Assembly (NCBI GenBank): GCA_028023455.1 | Contig: JAQFVV010012398.1 | Span: 10,155,160-10,219,159, forward strand | Source of the DNA: Epiperipatus broadwayi | Lineage: Eukaryota; Onychophora; Udeonychophora; Euonychophora; Peripatidae | Direction of reading: 5' to 3' | DNA: 64,000 bases | Part shown: piece after piece, positions 1-12,716 of the stretch | Numbering within the stretch: the stretch's first letter is position 1 | Layout: each line of letters begins with the position of its first letter | Translations under genes and position numbers: made by a program | The notes under the pieces: generated by a model | The model's database searches: none | Told to the model about the DNA's origin: nothing | Seen by the model: only the letters and a program-made list of their open reading frames with translations

Positions 1-424
1 ATCAAATGATCTCTTGTTATTAAATTTTTACAGAATTGATTATCAGGAACACATTCTTTAGATAGAAACATTGTTGTAAAGAAACATGCATGCATCCATA
101 CTCAAAACAATGGAAGATATTTAGTTATGTAAGCACTTGCAAATGCAGATTATTGGATGGATCATAAATTAATATACTCTAAGATTAAAATCACAGTTGT
201 ATCCAAAAACAGGTTATTGTAATCAGATTCACAAAAAAAAATTGTCTGTTCTTTAGAACTATGTATTAATTATTATATGTAATAAATTTTAACAACTATT
301 AAACAATAATTTAAATCTTCATGATTGTTATATTATTGAAGCATATAATTCTCTGAAAGGACTTATGGATACATATAAATCTATTTTTTGGGTTCACTAA
401 TAAAAAAGAAATATGTGGCATTTT
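1..424. other. AT-rich DNA, no feature seen
   Basis: Unique-looking AT-rich sequence with short A-runs. I see no coding, RNA or repeat signature before the tandem duplication that starts near 425. Confidence 0.5.
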
Positions 425-579
425 CTGCTTGATGGAATAATAAATATGAAGTTTCACAACATATATAAAGGTTTAAAAATGATTGGTAGATTAAGACTGT
501 AACTGCTTGATGGAATAATAAATATGAAGTTTCACAACATATATAAAGGTTTAAAAATGATTGGTAGATTAAGACTGCA
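425..579. repeat. 78-bp tandem duplication
   Basis: Two almost identical copies of about 78 bp lie back to back. Each begins CTGCTTGATGGAATAATAAA and ends in a block containing GGTAGATTAAGACTG. Such high identity in decaying DNA suggests a recent duplication. The minus-strand open frame across it repeats the same peptide because 78 is a multiple of 3, so it is not evidence of a gene. Confidence 0.9.
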
Positions 580-639
580 AAGGACATACAGACATTTACT
601 AACTGGGGTCATTCTTGATTTTTTTTTGTAATGATATAT

Positions 640-1320
640 CCATTTTACCTATTCATTTAGAATTAGACAAAAATAGCAAACTCAGTGAAATCAAAACATC
701 ATAAAAAATGGAAAGAATGCAAACTTTGATGAAATACCTGGAGAAGTTTTAAAATATAATATTATGTTAGCTCCAAAAATATTGGAATTTTTTAAGAATG
801 TATAGATTCATTAAGGTGTAAAGTCTGATATTAAGGATGATTCTATTGTTTCAATTTTTAAAAATAAAAAAGCCAGACAAAACAGCAGTAATCACCATAG
901 AGTATCAAAATTATCCACTACAGCAAAAATATTTTCAAGAGTTTTGTTGAAAAGGTTGCTTCTAATTATTGATAAATAGTTATTGAAGACTCAAGATAGT
1001 TTTAGAGAACAAAAAACACTATAGGCATGGTTTGGTTCCAGGAAAATGCAAAAAAAAAAGTAATTTATATTTTGCTTTTATTAATTTGATCAAAGTATTT
1101 GATTCAATTAACTGAACATGTCTATGGCATTGTTTGGAATTAATTGGTTGTCCACTATAGTTTATATAATACAACTTCTACATGTAATACACCTTCTTCT
1201 ATATGATGTAATGAAAGGCAATATTAATACTACAGAAAGAAAATCTGAGACATTTGAAGTAAAACTTGGTATAAACAAGAATGTGAACTTACTCCAACAT
1301 TATAATTGATTTAGAGTTGG
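640..1320 (+). pseudogene. LINE reverse-transcriptase remnant (family A, RTE-like)
   Basis: Read in pieces across frames, this stretch gives the start of a non-LTR retrotransposon RT. There is a block resembling DIKDDSIVSIFKNK, then SSNHHRVSKLST followed by KIFSRVLLKRLL (RT motifs 1-2, usually NYRGISLLSTAGKIFxRVLLNRL). Then come DSFREQK and a motif-A-like block at about 1,073-1,110, INLIKVFDSIN (usually lDltKAFDsi). The line stops near 1,320 and the catalytic YADD block is missing. Internal stops (for example near 800 and 980) show it is dead. The motif style matches RTE or related APE-type LINEs of invertebrates; the clade is inference. A second piece of a similar element lies at about 48,120. 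Confidence 0.7.
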
Positions 1321-1696
1321 CTTAATAAAACAGGCATCAAAAACTGGTTAAATAGTGAAATTTTTAATTTGAATCTATTAAAAGTGAAAATAAAAACTTT
1401 ACCTTCTTGGATTATGAATTTACATTATGATGTTGATTGTACTATATTTTCCAGTTTAAAAGACGATCGACTGAATGTATTTAATATTTTGAATGCAACA
1501 TATAAAGTTCAATAATTTATGTTTAATAACACTCAAGTTATTTTATCAGTCAATGATGGACGAAAAATCTACAGCAATTTTTAATTTATATGATTATCAA
1601 TTTACCAATGTAAATTAAGATAAACTTGGATGAATATTGAAGTGGAAAACAGATTCTTATGTGTGGCTGCTTTTAACAAGCTAAAAGGGCAATGTC

Positions 1697-1812
1697 TTTT
1701 TTTCCATATGTCATAGCATCGACCAGGAGGCGAACCTGCAACAACCGTCAGCAAACAACTGCTTGCTTGCAAGGCATTTGTGCTGAACTCTCGGCTAACA
1801 ATGATTGACAAG
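1697..1812 (-). mobile_element. tRNA-derived SINE, copy 1
   Basis: On the minus strand this reads TTAGCCGAGAGTTCAGCACA (box-A-like region), then CCTTGCAAGCAAGCAG (anticodon-arm-like), then a box-B-like GCAGGTTCGCCTCC, CGATGCTATGACATATG and an A-rich tail (the T-run at 1,697-1,703). The same order occurs in the copy at 4,474-4,582. Imperfect direct repeats AAGGGCAATGT (1,685-1,695) and AAGTACAATGT (1,813-1,823) look like an aged target-site duplication. An internal Pol III promoter with an A tail is the hallmark of a SINE mobilised by a LINE. Confidence 0.8.
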
Positions 1813-2021
1813 AAGTACAATGTTGATTGCTTTTATTGGAAAAATATTAAGAAAATAGAAGAGATTGGAAAACTAAAATATGGTGTTTAAATATTGCAGA
1901 AAGAAAACTGTTCTGCATAAGAATCAAACATAAAAATTGCCAAGCATGTCCTAGATATAAATGTATTTGTGATTTGACAGATTGATTTGTATAGAATTCA
2001 CAAAATTTATTCCTAAAGTAG

Positions 2022-2053
<32 letters not shown>

Positions 2054-2769
2054 CATTCTTGAAGTTGAAATGAGATATTCATTTATGAGTTGCTGCTGCT
2101 GATAAGCATTAATTCTTTTTCATACTATTTACAGAATTCCATATATTCAATTTTTCTTAGTGGATCATTTTTAAGTATTTTAATGTTTTTTTTTTCCTTT
2201 TCATATATTGCTTTGTTTCAATAAAAAAATTATGAATGAACTGCTGCTTTTTGTCCTAGTTATATGTATGGAAAAAATGCAATACTAATTCAAGATCTCA
2301 TTCAAATATCTTCAAGTCTATTAATATTTTAAAACAATTAATAAGTTTTAATTTAAATTCATTGGACTATTTCTGAAGTTTAGAAAACATTAGACAGAAA
2401 CAAGATAATGCAATGTAACCAAATTAAAACAATTTCAATCAAATTATTTTACTTTGCAAGTTTGTCAATGCTATAACATTCTGATCATATAGGACTCAAT
2501 AAAGTTTAAGACCAATTCTAAAATTGAATGTGTTAGGTTAAATCTTATTTTAAAAAAAGGCAAATGATGGCAACTTACTTCAAATATAAAAAACACTATT
2601 TTTTCAAACTTTGGTCCAAAGAGGAATCTGCCTTAAATTTGAAATGAAAATTGTTAACATCTTATTTCTGTCAATCTTTGCTTTAAGCAATACATGTATA
2701 TAGTATTATGATTGTTACCTGTGTAGAATAACATGTTAAATCTTTTTAATCAATATTTTTTGGGTTAAT
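1813..2769. other. AT-rich DNA with a T/A homopolymer junction
   Basis: Mostly featureless. At about 2,021-2,053 a run of about 18 T is followed directly by a run of about 15 A, a perfect homopolymer palindrome. No coding signal. Confidence 0.5.
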
Positions 2770-3090
2770 TTCATAAATGGCTTTAACTGCCTTGCCAAAT
2801 TTACCATTACTTTATTGAGAAAACTCTACCGAATAACATTTAGAATTTTTTTACAACTAGCAAATCAATATAACAATGAGATAAGAACCTGCCTTCCTAG
2901 GTGCTGATTGGTTGTTTGTTGTTTTATATACAAGATCTTGTCAAAATTTTAACAATTCCAATAGCTTCCTTTTGATTTTTAAAGTGAAAATGTATGTTTT
3001 AAAATCTTTTAATGTTATTTTGCCAGTTTTGACAATTCCGATATTTTTGTTTTAATTTTTAAAGTGAAAACATATGTTTAGAATTATATT
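2770..3090 (+). repeat. dispersed repeat, copy 1
   Basis: The core CCTAGGTGCTGATTGGTTG near 2,896, with flanking ATATAACAATGAGATAAGAA and GGCTTTAACTGCC upstream, matches the reverse complement of 27,590-27,830 (TAGATGCTGATTGGTTGG, GACATAAGAAGC, GGCTTTAACAC). The downstream part also carries an imperfect internal direct repeat containing TTTTTAAAGTGAAAA at about 2,979 and 3,056. The class is unknown; there are no clear ends. Confidence 0.55.
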
Positions 3091-3429
3091 CAGAAAATAT
3101 TTGTAAAAATATAAATTATTTTAAAAGAATGATTTAGATTTTAATAGAAAGAGGCACTTTTACCCAAAAGCAAATTGACAATGAAATTATATTGTCTGTC
3201 TGCAATTTAAATCAACTAAAGATAATGTATGCTGAATAGTCATATAGAAAATACACATATCTGAAGATTTGCAATAAATTAGGTGAGTTTATTGTTTTCA
3301 TATTAGTTTCCTATTTAGTATACATATGGGTCCTAAATTTGGGGGTTAATACTGCATCTTAAATTTGAGAACATCTTATATTCAAAATAATATGTAATAA
3401 TTATATTTATAAAGCACATACTCGTTACA

Positions 3430-3611
3430 TAAAGTAATATTTATTAAGGCTATAATCTTAAGACTATGTGCCTGAAAAAAACAACAGTAGGACCTCTTCA
3501 AATCTTGCCTTTTAAATAAATCTTGTGTTAAAGATTTGCAAAGGTCCCTGCTGTCATTTTTTCAGGTGCATAGTCTTAAGGTTATAGCCTTAATAAATAT
3601 TAAAGTAATAT
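3430..3611. mobile_element. palindromic MITE-like element
   Basis: Two inverted arms of about 68 bp (about 3,441-3,509 and 3,533-3,600) start TTATTAAGGCTATAATCTTA and end with its near-complement TAAGGTTATAGCCTTAATAA. They are separated by about 23 bp. An 11-bp direct repeat, TAAAGTAATAT, borders the arms (3,430-3,440 and 3,601-3,611) and is the likely target-site duplication. An 11-bp duplication would fit Mutator-like elements, but the superfamily is not proven. There is no coding capacity; it would be a non-autonomous hairpin element. Confidence 0.75.
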
Positions 3612-4456
3612 GGTAAATATTATTACAGTGTAAAAATTCTGTTGCTCAATTACATAATCTGCTTTTAATCGAAGAATTCAATATAAATCATATTACCAAT
3701 GCTGTAGTCAACACTATCTGTATTCTTTAGCATACTTCTACATTGCTCAACTTTCATATATAAGGAAAAGAAAATACAAAAGTCTGAACGATTTTAATTA
3801 TTCTTTTTAGATATAAAGGTTTTTTAATAAAGATTTCTCTTAGGACATTGTAGTGAAATTTTTTCAAGAATCAATCATTGTCTAGTAACTGTATTATTTT
3901 TTACTAATCCCCATTGAAAGCATCCAAAATTTTTTAACTTATTTAACTTAAGATTTAGATCATCTTTATTGTAATGAGATGATGGTAATCATTCTCATTA
4001 ATTAAAGACACAAACTATATGCACAGATTAGTAATCAATCCCCTAATTACTCTTATTATAATATTAATGCGCTATATTGTTGACTTAATTATATATAAAG
4101 CACCGACAAAATTAGAGGTGTTTAGAATGCTTATATCTTTATTTGAAATTTATTGTAAATTACTCAATTTAGTTTAATTTTAGTTATCACATGAATGAGA
4201 AATTAAATACTGGTAAAATATATTATTTCTAAGTTATGCCACTTTGAATTTGTTTAGTGCTAATTTAAACAAATTTGTTTATGAATCTTTTTGTATAAAT
4301 CTGGAATTATAAAAAAAAAAAAAAGAAAATAATACAATTGTAATATATTATCTTAATTTGTAAAATGCTAATAAATCTTATGTTAATTTTAGAATTTATA
4401 TTACCAGTTGGTAATTAATAAGTTTATAAAGAGTGCAATGTTTAAATTTGTGTAGC

Positions 4457-4599
4457 AAGGAAGGATAGCTTGTCAAGCGTTGTTAACCGAGAGGTCATCG
4501 CAGCTGCCTTGCAAGCAAGTAGTTGGTTGCAGACAGTCGTGGGTTTGCCTCTGACCGATGCTATGACATATGAAAAAAAAAAAAGGAAGGATAGCTTGT
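4457..4599 (+). mobile_element. tRNA-derived SINE, copy 2, with TSD
   Basis: The body (4,474-4,582) contains TTAACCGAGAGGTCATCGCA (box-A-like), CCTTGCAAGCAAG, GTCGTGGGTTTGCCTC (box-B-like), CGATGCTATGACATATG and a 12-base A tail. It is bounded by a perfect 17-bp duplication, AAGGAAGGATAGCTTGT, at 4,457-4,473 and 4,583-4,599. This is the cleanest evidence in the window for LINE-mediated SINE insertion and defines the full SINE length here as about 109 bp. It is the same family as 1,697-1,812 (minus). Confidence 0.92.
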
Positions 4600-7500
4600 G
4601 ATATAAAACAATAAATAAACACTGGTAGCTAAAAAAAAACTAATTATGGAATGAGTAATTAATATCAACATGCTGAATATAAAACTTATCTTATTATTGA
4701 GTTTATCTTATAAAATAAAATTTAAAAATTGTCTAAACACTCATCTCAATGCGTCTCAAAATGTAATTAAAAGATTTGTGCCAGTTTGAAGTATATTTTA
4801 CTTTATTTTCAATTCTAAGCTATTGCCAAGGAATTAACATTTTTCATTATTTAGAATTTTAAAGTAAAAATGTCTACAAAATATATCTATAGTATATGAT
4901 AGATATCTCAAGGAATGCTATCCTCACAAGGATATTAAATTACTTTTACTATTTAATTTTCGATTATTTTATTCTACTGTAATTTATGGCAGTTGTAATT
5001 GCATTTGATGGAATTTAGTAAAAAAATTGATTTGAACACTGTTCTTGTGGACTGCATTTAAAATGCTATATCACATATCCATAAAAAAAAAGAGAGAGAT
5101 ACTTTCATAACTAAGGGGGGAAAAAGGCACATTAACAAAACTTTTAAAGTCAATGACATTATTGGGTTTTACAGGTCACATAAGCTTACACTTTTATCAC
5201 AAAATTTATGGTGTTTAAGTGAATAAAGTGCACATGTATTCATGATAATAATTTATGTAGTTAAGTACTATAGACTAATACAATATAAGTGTTAATTGAG
5301 TGGTATCATTGTACTTAACATTTACTAATATATATTGGTTGTTATGGTACTTGAATTTATTTTATTTTTTCCCAATACCAGTGATATTATTAATTGACAT
5401 TATGTATTTTATTAGGTGTCCATTTATATTTATTTATTTATGTTATATTTATGTATTACATGAAAAAATAATATTACTCCACTTAGTGATTAATTTACTA
5501 TTGTATATATTATATTTCTTTTTATGATTTTTTATTGCTAAGTTTATTATTAAGATAATAAAAATATATAGTAGCTTGTTACTCCTATTATTCATCTGAT
5601 AATTTCTTTTTGTATTTAATGCACCATTCCATTATTTGAACTAAATACAAATATCTTCTCAAATTTGAGTTATTGCTGGAATGTTCACGATGTAGTAAAA
5701 AGAATGATAAAGTTTAAGACAATCTTTCTATAAGGGAAGATGACGCTCTGAAATTCTTCATTGCTATGAATTTTAAAATAAAACTAGCAGTGTATAGTGA
5801 TCTTATGGCTAATTGCTACACAATATAACCTATATTTCAAGTACTTATAGAAGGATTAAATATAGGAGTTAAATATAATTTAATCATCATCATCAATCTC
5901 AAAAGAATTGACTGAGGGGTTAATAATTATACTTTCTTAACTTCACCAACACTTGGAGACCCTTTTCGTTGTAAGATTTATGATGTAGATCCAATCAGAT
6001 TTAGAGTTTTTCCTTAAGACAACTAATTCATAATCAACCTAGCTAACCATCCAATATTAGATAGACATTTATTAATTCCTAACTGGAAAATAAAAACGCT
6101 AAAACTCTATCTATCCCTCAACTGACAAACCTATTAGAAATGCCTTCTTTACTGTTTCTTTGTGAGGGACGGTCAGAAGTTTTTTGATTTGCAATATGTT
6201 ATTTAAAAGCGATTTTACCTTTCACCCATTAATTGAGAAGAATAAGAGGGAAAAGTAAATTTAAGTTAATTATTCTTGAAAATTCTTTTTCTTTGAAATA
6301 AATGCTATTTTATTTTTTACCTTTAAAAATATCTCCTAAAAAAACTTTTTCCTCCCTCAAGTCATAAATAAGATTTTGTTTTCAGAAGTTATGTTCCCGA
6401 CGCGTAATAATAAAACAGCATCCAAAACAAAACACTTGTTGGGCTTGTTGTTAATGTTTGAAAATCTGTGTCATTTTCCTTCTCCGACTGTTCAGCATAT
6501 TTAAATAAAATCACATATGAAACTGTTAATTAAAAATTTCAAAATATAACTAAATCAATATTAAAAAAGTCAACATTTCCTTCGACAAATGTTCAATTTA
6601 TATTAATAATTTTAACTAGGATCTTAGAACATTGTTTTATATCATAAATTAAACATTTCGTTAAAACCTTCAAAGCAACAAATTTGATTTAATGTGAATG
6701 CTAATCACCAATTCTTTTTTTATTTCCAAATTCTTTTTTTTTTTTCAATACAAATTAAAAGTATTAGCTAGGTGCACAGATGGTTTTGACAATATCAAAG
6801 CATGTAAAAGGCAGGTGTCAGTTAGTTTCTCACCCCCCCTCCCTCTAAATGTAATTTATTTCTTTATTTTATTGAATGAAAAGATTCTGCTTGAATTTTA
6901 TTTCATTAAAGTGGCATAAATACATTTACCAGATTCACAGATGTTATCAAAGCCAATTACAGGCCACGATAAACATCTGTCAATAGATACAAAAATTAAG
7001 GTTAACTTATCAGATGCTTTAAAAGATCTTACCTGAAGGATATGTATCTAAAACTATTGGAAACTAACAAAACATATTGTAATTATGCCATTTTAAATAA
7101 AGACAACAGTATCATTTCATGACTATTAAACTATACATGTCAATATGTACATATACGTATATAAATTCATACGAAAGCCCGTCTATCATAGCCATAATGA
7201 AGGTTTAGAATTCAACTAAATTTTGGGGGGAAATCAAGCTGAAGAAAATTTTCAAATTTTTTTTTAGAATTTCCATATCACGTAGCTTGATCATTTCTGC
7301 TATTTAAATACTCATTAGTAAGTATTTATCGAACTATTATTATTAGCTAGACGGTTAAACAATGAAAGAAAAACGTAAATGTTCTTATTATTCAATAGGT
7401 GCATATTCTAAACAATAGTATTGCTCCACTATCATACCTCTAAAGAGAAATCTGTCAGGTTTATGATCTAAAATGGATTATGTTATTGTTTTCATCTACA

Positions 7501-10500
7501 TATGAAATACTTTTAAAAATAATATCTCCATTGAAGTACACGAAAACTTTCATAGCTATTATCTTCAATCACTTAATTATTATCTTCATTCACTTTATCT
7601 GATAAGTCAAAATAATAATAATAAATCAATTATGCGTTTCACTTTTCATATATAACAAAAAAAAATCCATTGCAAAGAGATTTCTTCAAAGAAGAATAGT
7701 GAAGGAAAATCATTACTAATTAGATTTGAATTAAATGAGTAGTGATGATTCCAATTTTATAAAGCTAGATTAGAATATCATTATTTTTAACTTTGTGGTG
7801 CACCAACTTTGTTTTGATATATAAATAAAGTTAATAGTAATGAGGAAAAAAAAACTTAAAAAAAAAAAAAAAACTTAATGTGTTCATCATTAGTAGATAG
7901 TTATCACAAATATATAACTTTATTAGAAGTTTTTATATATAATACAAACAATACACTAGATTTACCCTAGTGCCTCTCTGAGAAGTGCCAAAGCACGAAA
8001 CCATGTTCAGAGATTGGGGGTGGGGGTTCTTGACAGAGATCTTTTAAATACTTTCTCTGGCTAAGCATTTATCACAAAGCTTGTTGAGCAATTGACAATG
8101 CTCATTGTTTATATCTTACAAGTTTAAGAGAATTGGGTCATGTGATCTATGACTCTTATTCTGAATACATTATTATGTATGCATAAAGTCCCATATCTAC
8201 ATATGGCTACGATTTTTTATATATTCTCTCATATATATGCACAACCTCTTACATGCACACAACACATTAAAAAATAAAATATATATAAGTTTGGATTTAA
8301 TTAAAACTATGATAGTATTTAAATAAATACATTTATTTTTCATTCTTTGATGATATATTTATATCAAAATTCTTCAAATTACTTACTACCTATAATTATA
8401 TTTTCGAATCTGCAATCATTTCTGGGAAACTTCATTCAATTCTAATCACATACCCCGACAAATTCATTTTTATTGTTTTACACATTTAATTTCCCATTAG
8501 CTTTCTCATTTTATTTTTTCTAGAATTTGTCTTTCATTAATATTTACAAATATTTTTTACATCCCCTTATTTCTGTTTATATAAAAAAGATAAATATTAA
8601 AATATATCTAAATCTTATAATTTTGCACATTTACTTGAATGACAATAGTTAAAGCACTAATCCAATCTATTACTTACAACAATACCAGATATTTACGTAT
8701 TAGACCTGTTATGCCTTTTCACATCCATATCAGTCCGCAGATAACTTTATAATCATGCAATATCATCAAATAATGTATACAATGGAACTTGTTAAATTTA
8801 AGTGAAAATTTGTCAAACTGAACATGTGTACATGTTATTTCACAACATTTTCAAAAGATTTAGAAAGTTATTGGCAGACTGATACATATGTAAAAAGGCG
8901 TAATAGCTCTAATACATAACACAAATCACATTTTATTATAGTACACTGAGTAGCTTTTGATAGCTCATCAGCATACAAAAATACTTTTTATTATTAAGAT
9001 TTTTTTACTCAGTGTTCATTGCTTATATCAACCAACACCAATAATTCTTGATTTCCAATTTTTTTTGGTCATATGGTCGTGCAAATTTTTTGGTCATCTC
9101 CTAATTTATATTTTTGATATTTAATTTCTAAAAGTAAGGGGGGATATTACATGATTACGCTAAATTTCCATCCCATCCCCTCCTTTTGACTGTTTCCTAA
9201 TTGTTCATATTTTCCTGATTACCTAATATTTATTACAATTTAAATTGCCGATGGAGTTAGTTTAATTTGCAGACCCACTAACTTTCATCATGCAGATTTG
9301 TAGTAAATAACTAAAAGTTAGATCGGGATTTTGATTCCTTGCCACTTTAAGCTTTTATATGAATTTTCCCCAAGCTTAACTATTAAACAAACATGTTGGC
9401 AAAGATAATTTATACATTTCTCAGACAATTATTTAACAAAAAGTGCAATAAAACTAAAATTAAAAACATACAATGAAAGATTTATTTATATTAATGATAA
9501 AAGTTTTACTAATACACTTTACATATTTAAACAATTATTATGAATTATTTATAAAACTGGAAAGAACATACACACACATAACTCAGATAACATTAATTAA
9601 TTAATTCAAGCAGTTCACTTTGAAAAATAATATAGCAAATGTCTGTTTGGTCTAAATTAGAAGTTTATTATTTAAGTTTAGTTTGCAAACATATTGATTC
9701 AGACACTAGTTATGATATGGTGAATAACTTACTGGTAAGTTCCTCGGGTTTACGTATTGTACCGTTTATTTATATATGGTACAAATATATTGGCATTTAG
9801 TAAAAGCTAAAAGAAAAAGTAAATTTAGCGATCTTTTTAAAAGATGCAAATTTATTTTTTTTTAGCTAGTGTAATTTTTTTTAAAAAACGGATAATGAAA
9901 GTTTTTTTTTTTTGTTTCGAATTATTTATTCAATTAAAACTTAAAATTTGAAGGGAAAAAAAAGACATGCAGATTACAATCAGTAAAACCTTTTTGGAAG
10001 CTAATTAAAGATGGCAGAAAGATTTTATAGAAAAAAGAACTTGGTAACAGAAAAATACAAAATAAATGTACAAGATTATTATCTTGTATGCTGATAAAAG
10101 GACAAAAGAAAATATGCGAAGAAGTCTGAAAACCAGACCTCGAGTACAAAAGGAATAATACCAGTGTGATCAGGGTCTTGTTTGTTTTTCTTTTGGTTTG
10201 TCCTAGATCACAAAAAGATCCAGGACCACTCTATGCTGAAATAATTCTTCATGCTGGAGTGGACTGAAGCCTTTGATATCATTAACCTCAGAAAAGCTTT
10301 TGTGACTAGCCTTTAGAACAGACCAAAAAACAAGTTTAATACTAATGGTCACGAGCTCATTCTACCTCTCATAAAAAAACATGCATAGTAATTAACCGTC
10401 TATGGAAATTTGCTAAACTTACCGGTAAGCTATGATTAATTATTCCCGATTGTGACTAAAATTAAGCCAATAATATAATCCTGCTAGAGACATTAATTCT

Positions 10501-11770
10501 TATTCAAGAGACTTTTGTTTATGACCTAAGAAATCTAAGTGTAATGTGAACTGTGTTAATTAATTGATCAATGTTGTTATCTGGATTAGCATGTAGATGC
10601 CTTCCAATTTTATTTAACAATTTATCTTTTAAATATTTTAATTTTTTAGAATAAAATATTTATTTCTATTATCAACTTTTCATTGTGTGTTATTATTGTT
10701 AGTTTATTTTTAATCTATTAGGGGTAAATTACTTTTGCCAAAATGTTTTTTTATTAACTAAGTCCCAGGTGTCATATTCTCTGAAAAATACATAAAATCA
10801 AAAACCCGATCTTCAAAATTATTTCTCACTTAATTTACAATGTGTGATGTGACAGATTTCAGTAGATTCTTGTATGAATCCTGGTGCCCTTGTTAAAACA
10901 AATAAAAAATCTGATTCCACTGGCAGCATAAGTCGCAATAATTGGTAGGCTAGTTAATCAGGAAATATAGCTATGTTTTTAGAAATATGAACAAAATATT
11001 TATATTTTCAGTCTTCATAGCTTGATTAACTTATACTTCATAGTGTGTAAAAAGAAAAGGCCTACTAGAATCTAGCAAAACATGAAGAATGTTACAGTAT
11101 ATTATTAATTATCATGCTAGGTTTGATCCTTTTATAAAGGATTCCATAGGAATTAATTATAACTTTATTCTGGTAACACTTTCACATTTCTGATCCATAC
11201 TTAGGTAAGGCTAGAAGAAGCTTTTGGTGACTTTTGCAAGAGAAGGTGTCAGTGAAAACACTGGTTTCTACTCACACATAGTGACTAAGTTCAGCATAAT
11301 AGTTATAGCATTTTATTATGGCTTCAAAAATGCTGCACACAAGAAACAACCAGAAAAACACAGGAAAAGACCATTCTCTAAACTTGTGCACTTTTTTTAT
11401 AACTATGACCAGTTTGAAATCTGCACATATCTTCTTATCCTCTGTTTTATTATCGAAATACAATCTTCTACATTCCTTTTTGCATTTGAAATGCAAAGTT
11501 CTCTTTTTTATATATTTCAGCCATCTTTAATTATCGTTAAAAACATTATTTTGATTTTAATCACTTTCTTTTGTCTATCTGGGTTAACAATCCATATGCA
11601 TTTATATTTTTTCCAATTTTAACTTTGCTTTAATTAAATAGATATTAAACACAAATAACTTTCATTGCATGAATCTAAAAATAAATTATACTAACAAAAA
11701 AAAAACTAAATTGTGCCCATTGATGATTTTTACTTCTTTTAGCTTTTAAATCTTACTCAATGTCAACACA
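4600..11770. other. 7.2 kb AT-rich DNA without recognisable genes
   Basis: No coding domain, RNA gene or clear transposon end was seen. Short items only: an A-run near 7,857-7,873, pyrimidine-rich stretches near 6,830, a TCATCATCATCA run near 5,884, and perfect GT donor-like words at 9,735 and 10,422. The open frame at 11,224-11,622 (132 codons) is hydrophobic and low-complexity, with no recognised motif; I treat it as chance. Confidence 0.5.
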
Positions 11771-12055
11771 CTTGTATCATTTCCATCATCTAATATGAGT
11801 ATTGAATGTCTTTAGAAAAATTTAACTTTATTTAAATATTCCAAATACATTTCACTGTTAGTAATAGCACATAAACAGGTTAGTATATGCATAATGTTTT
11901 GAATTATTATTCCCCTTCTTCAGGTGTTGCTGATCTGATCAGTGACAGTACTAAGATGGAAATCGAATTGAAATCGAATCCGGACTCTTAGATTCTTGAA
12001 TATTGAATTTTAAGACAACGCTCTAACCAACTGAACCATCCTGCCAATAGTAAGA
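11770..12055 (+). repeat. PLE-associated repeat X, copy 1 (contains tRNA-like box, minus strand)
   Basis: CATCTAATATGAGTATTGAA, then CTTCAGGTGTTGCTG, then ATTCTTGAATATTGAATTTT and CCATCCTGCCA occur here. They occur again, reverse-complemented, at 12,845-13,075. On the minus strand the end reads GGATGGTTCAGTTGGTTAGA (good box-A match) and later AGTCCGGATTCGATTTC (box-B-like), so a tRNA-related head is embedded. X lies just before PLE 1 and just after PLE 2 on the minus strand, which fits the pseudo-LTR of Penelope-like elements. That role is inference. Confidence 0.6.
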
Positions 12056-12059
12056 TTCC

Positions 12060-12716
12060 CTCATGGCAAAATCAAAACTACAGCTTTCTAAAAACCCACA
12101 CATACTGAAAAATATTTAGCCTATACATCCAACCACACCAGAAACACAAAACAAGGAGTTATACTCTCACTATGGAACAGAGCAAAAAAAGTTTGTCCAG
12201 AAACCAGTGATTTGGAAAAAGAAAAGACCTATATAGAACAAACTCTTATGAAGAAATAGTTATCCATCAGCTATTATTAAAAAAACTTTAAATAGATAAC
12301 TAAAGAACCATAAAAAAAATTGGTACTATAATGTACCAATACATATCAAAAATAGCAGACAAATTTAAGGAAAATCTGTAATCAGTATAACATCAGAACA
12401 GCTTACCAGAGTCATACCATATTATGAGGAATTCTCATCAACAAAGCCTAAACTTGAAATGCTGGAAAAAAACCTGCATCTATGATAATACCATGTAAAT
12501 GTGGAAAAACATATATTAGTGAGACCAGTCATCTCACTGAAAAGCACTTGTAAGAACACAAACATGATTAGAAGAGAAAAAACAGATGTGTCTAAGGTAA
12601 TAACAGATCACATATGTACCAATGAACATATGTGCAATTGGGAAAATATAAAGTTAGTGAATAGAGAAGAAAAGGTACAAAGAAAAAAATGTAAAAAGCT
12701 GCTCACATGACAATAG
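12060..12716 (+). pseudogene. Penelope-like element 1: C-terminal GIY-YIG endonuclease remnant
   Basis: Degenerate coding sequence ending in a PLE GIY-YIG domain. At about 12,488-12,545 the frame reads IPCKCGKTYISETSHLTEK, matching the PLE consensus IPCxCGKxYIGETxRxLxxR; the catalytic GIY-YIG glycine is replaced by Ser. A stop follows, then EHKHD. After a frameshift, DHICTNEHMCNWENIKLV and NREEK continue the usual tail. Upstream, many stops interrupt sequence that probably derives from the RT-EN linker. In PLEs this domain nicks the target for reverse transcription. The copy is clearly inactive. Confidence 0.75.

Noticed and set aside
11224-11622. 132-codon plus-strand open frame, among the longest outside repeats
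   Set aside because: Hydrophobic low-complexity composition and overlapping frames on both strands. No domain, start context or splice evidence, so it is consistent with chance in AT-rich DNA.
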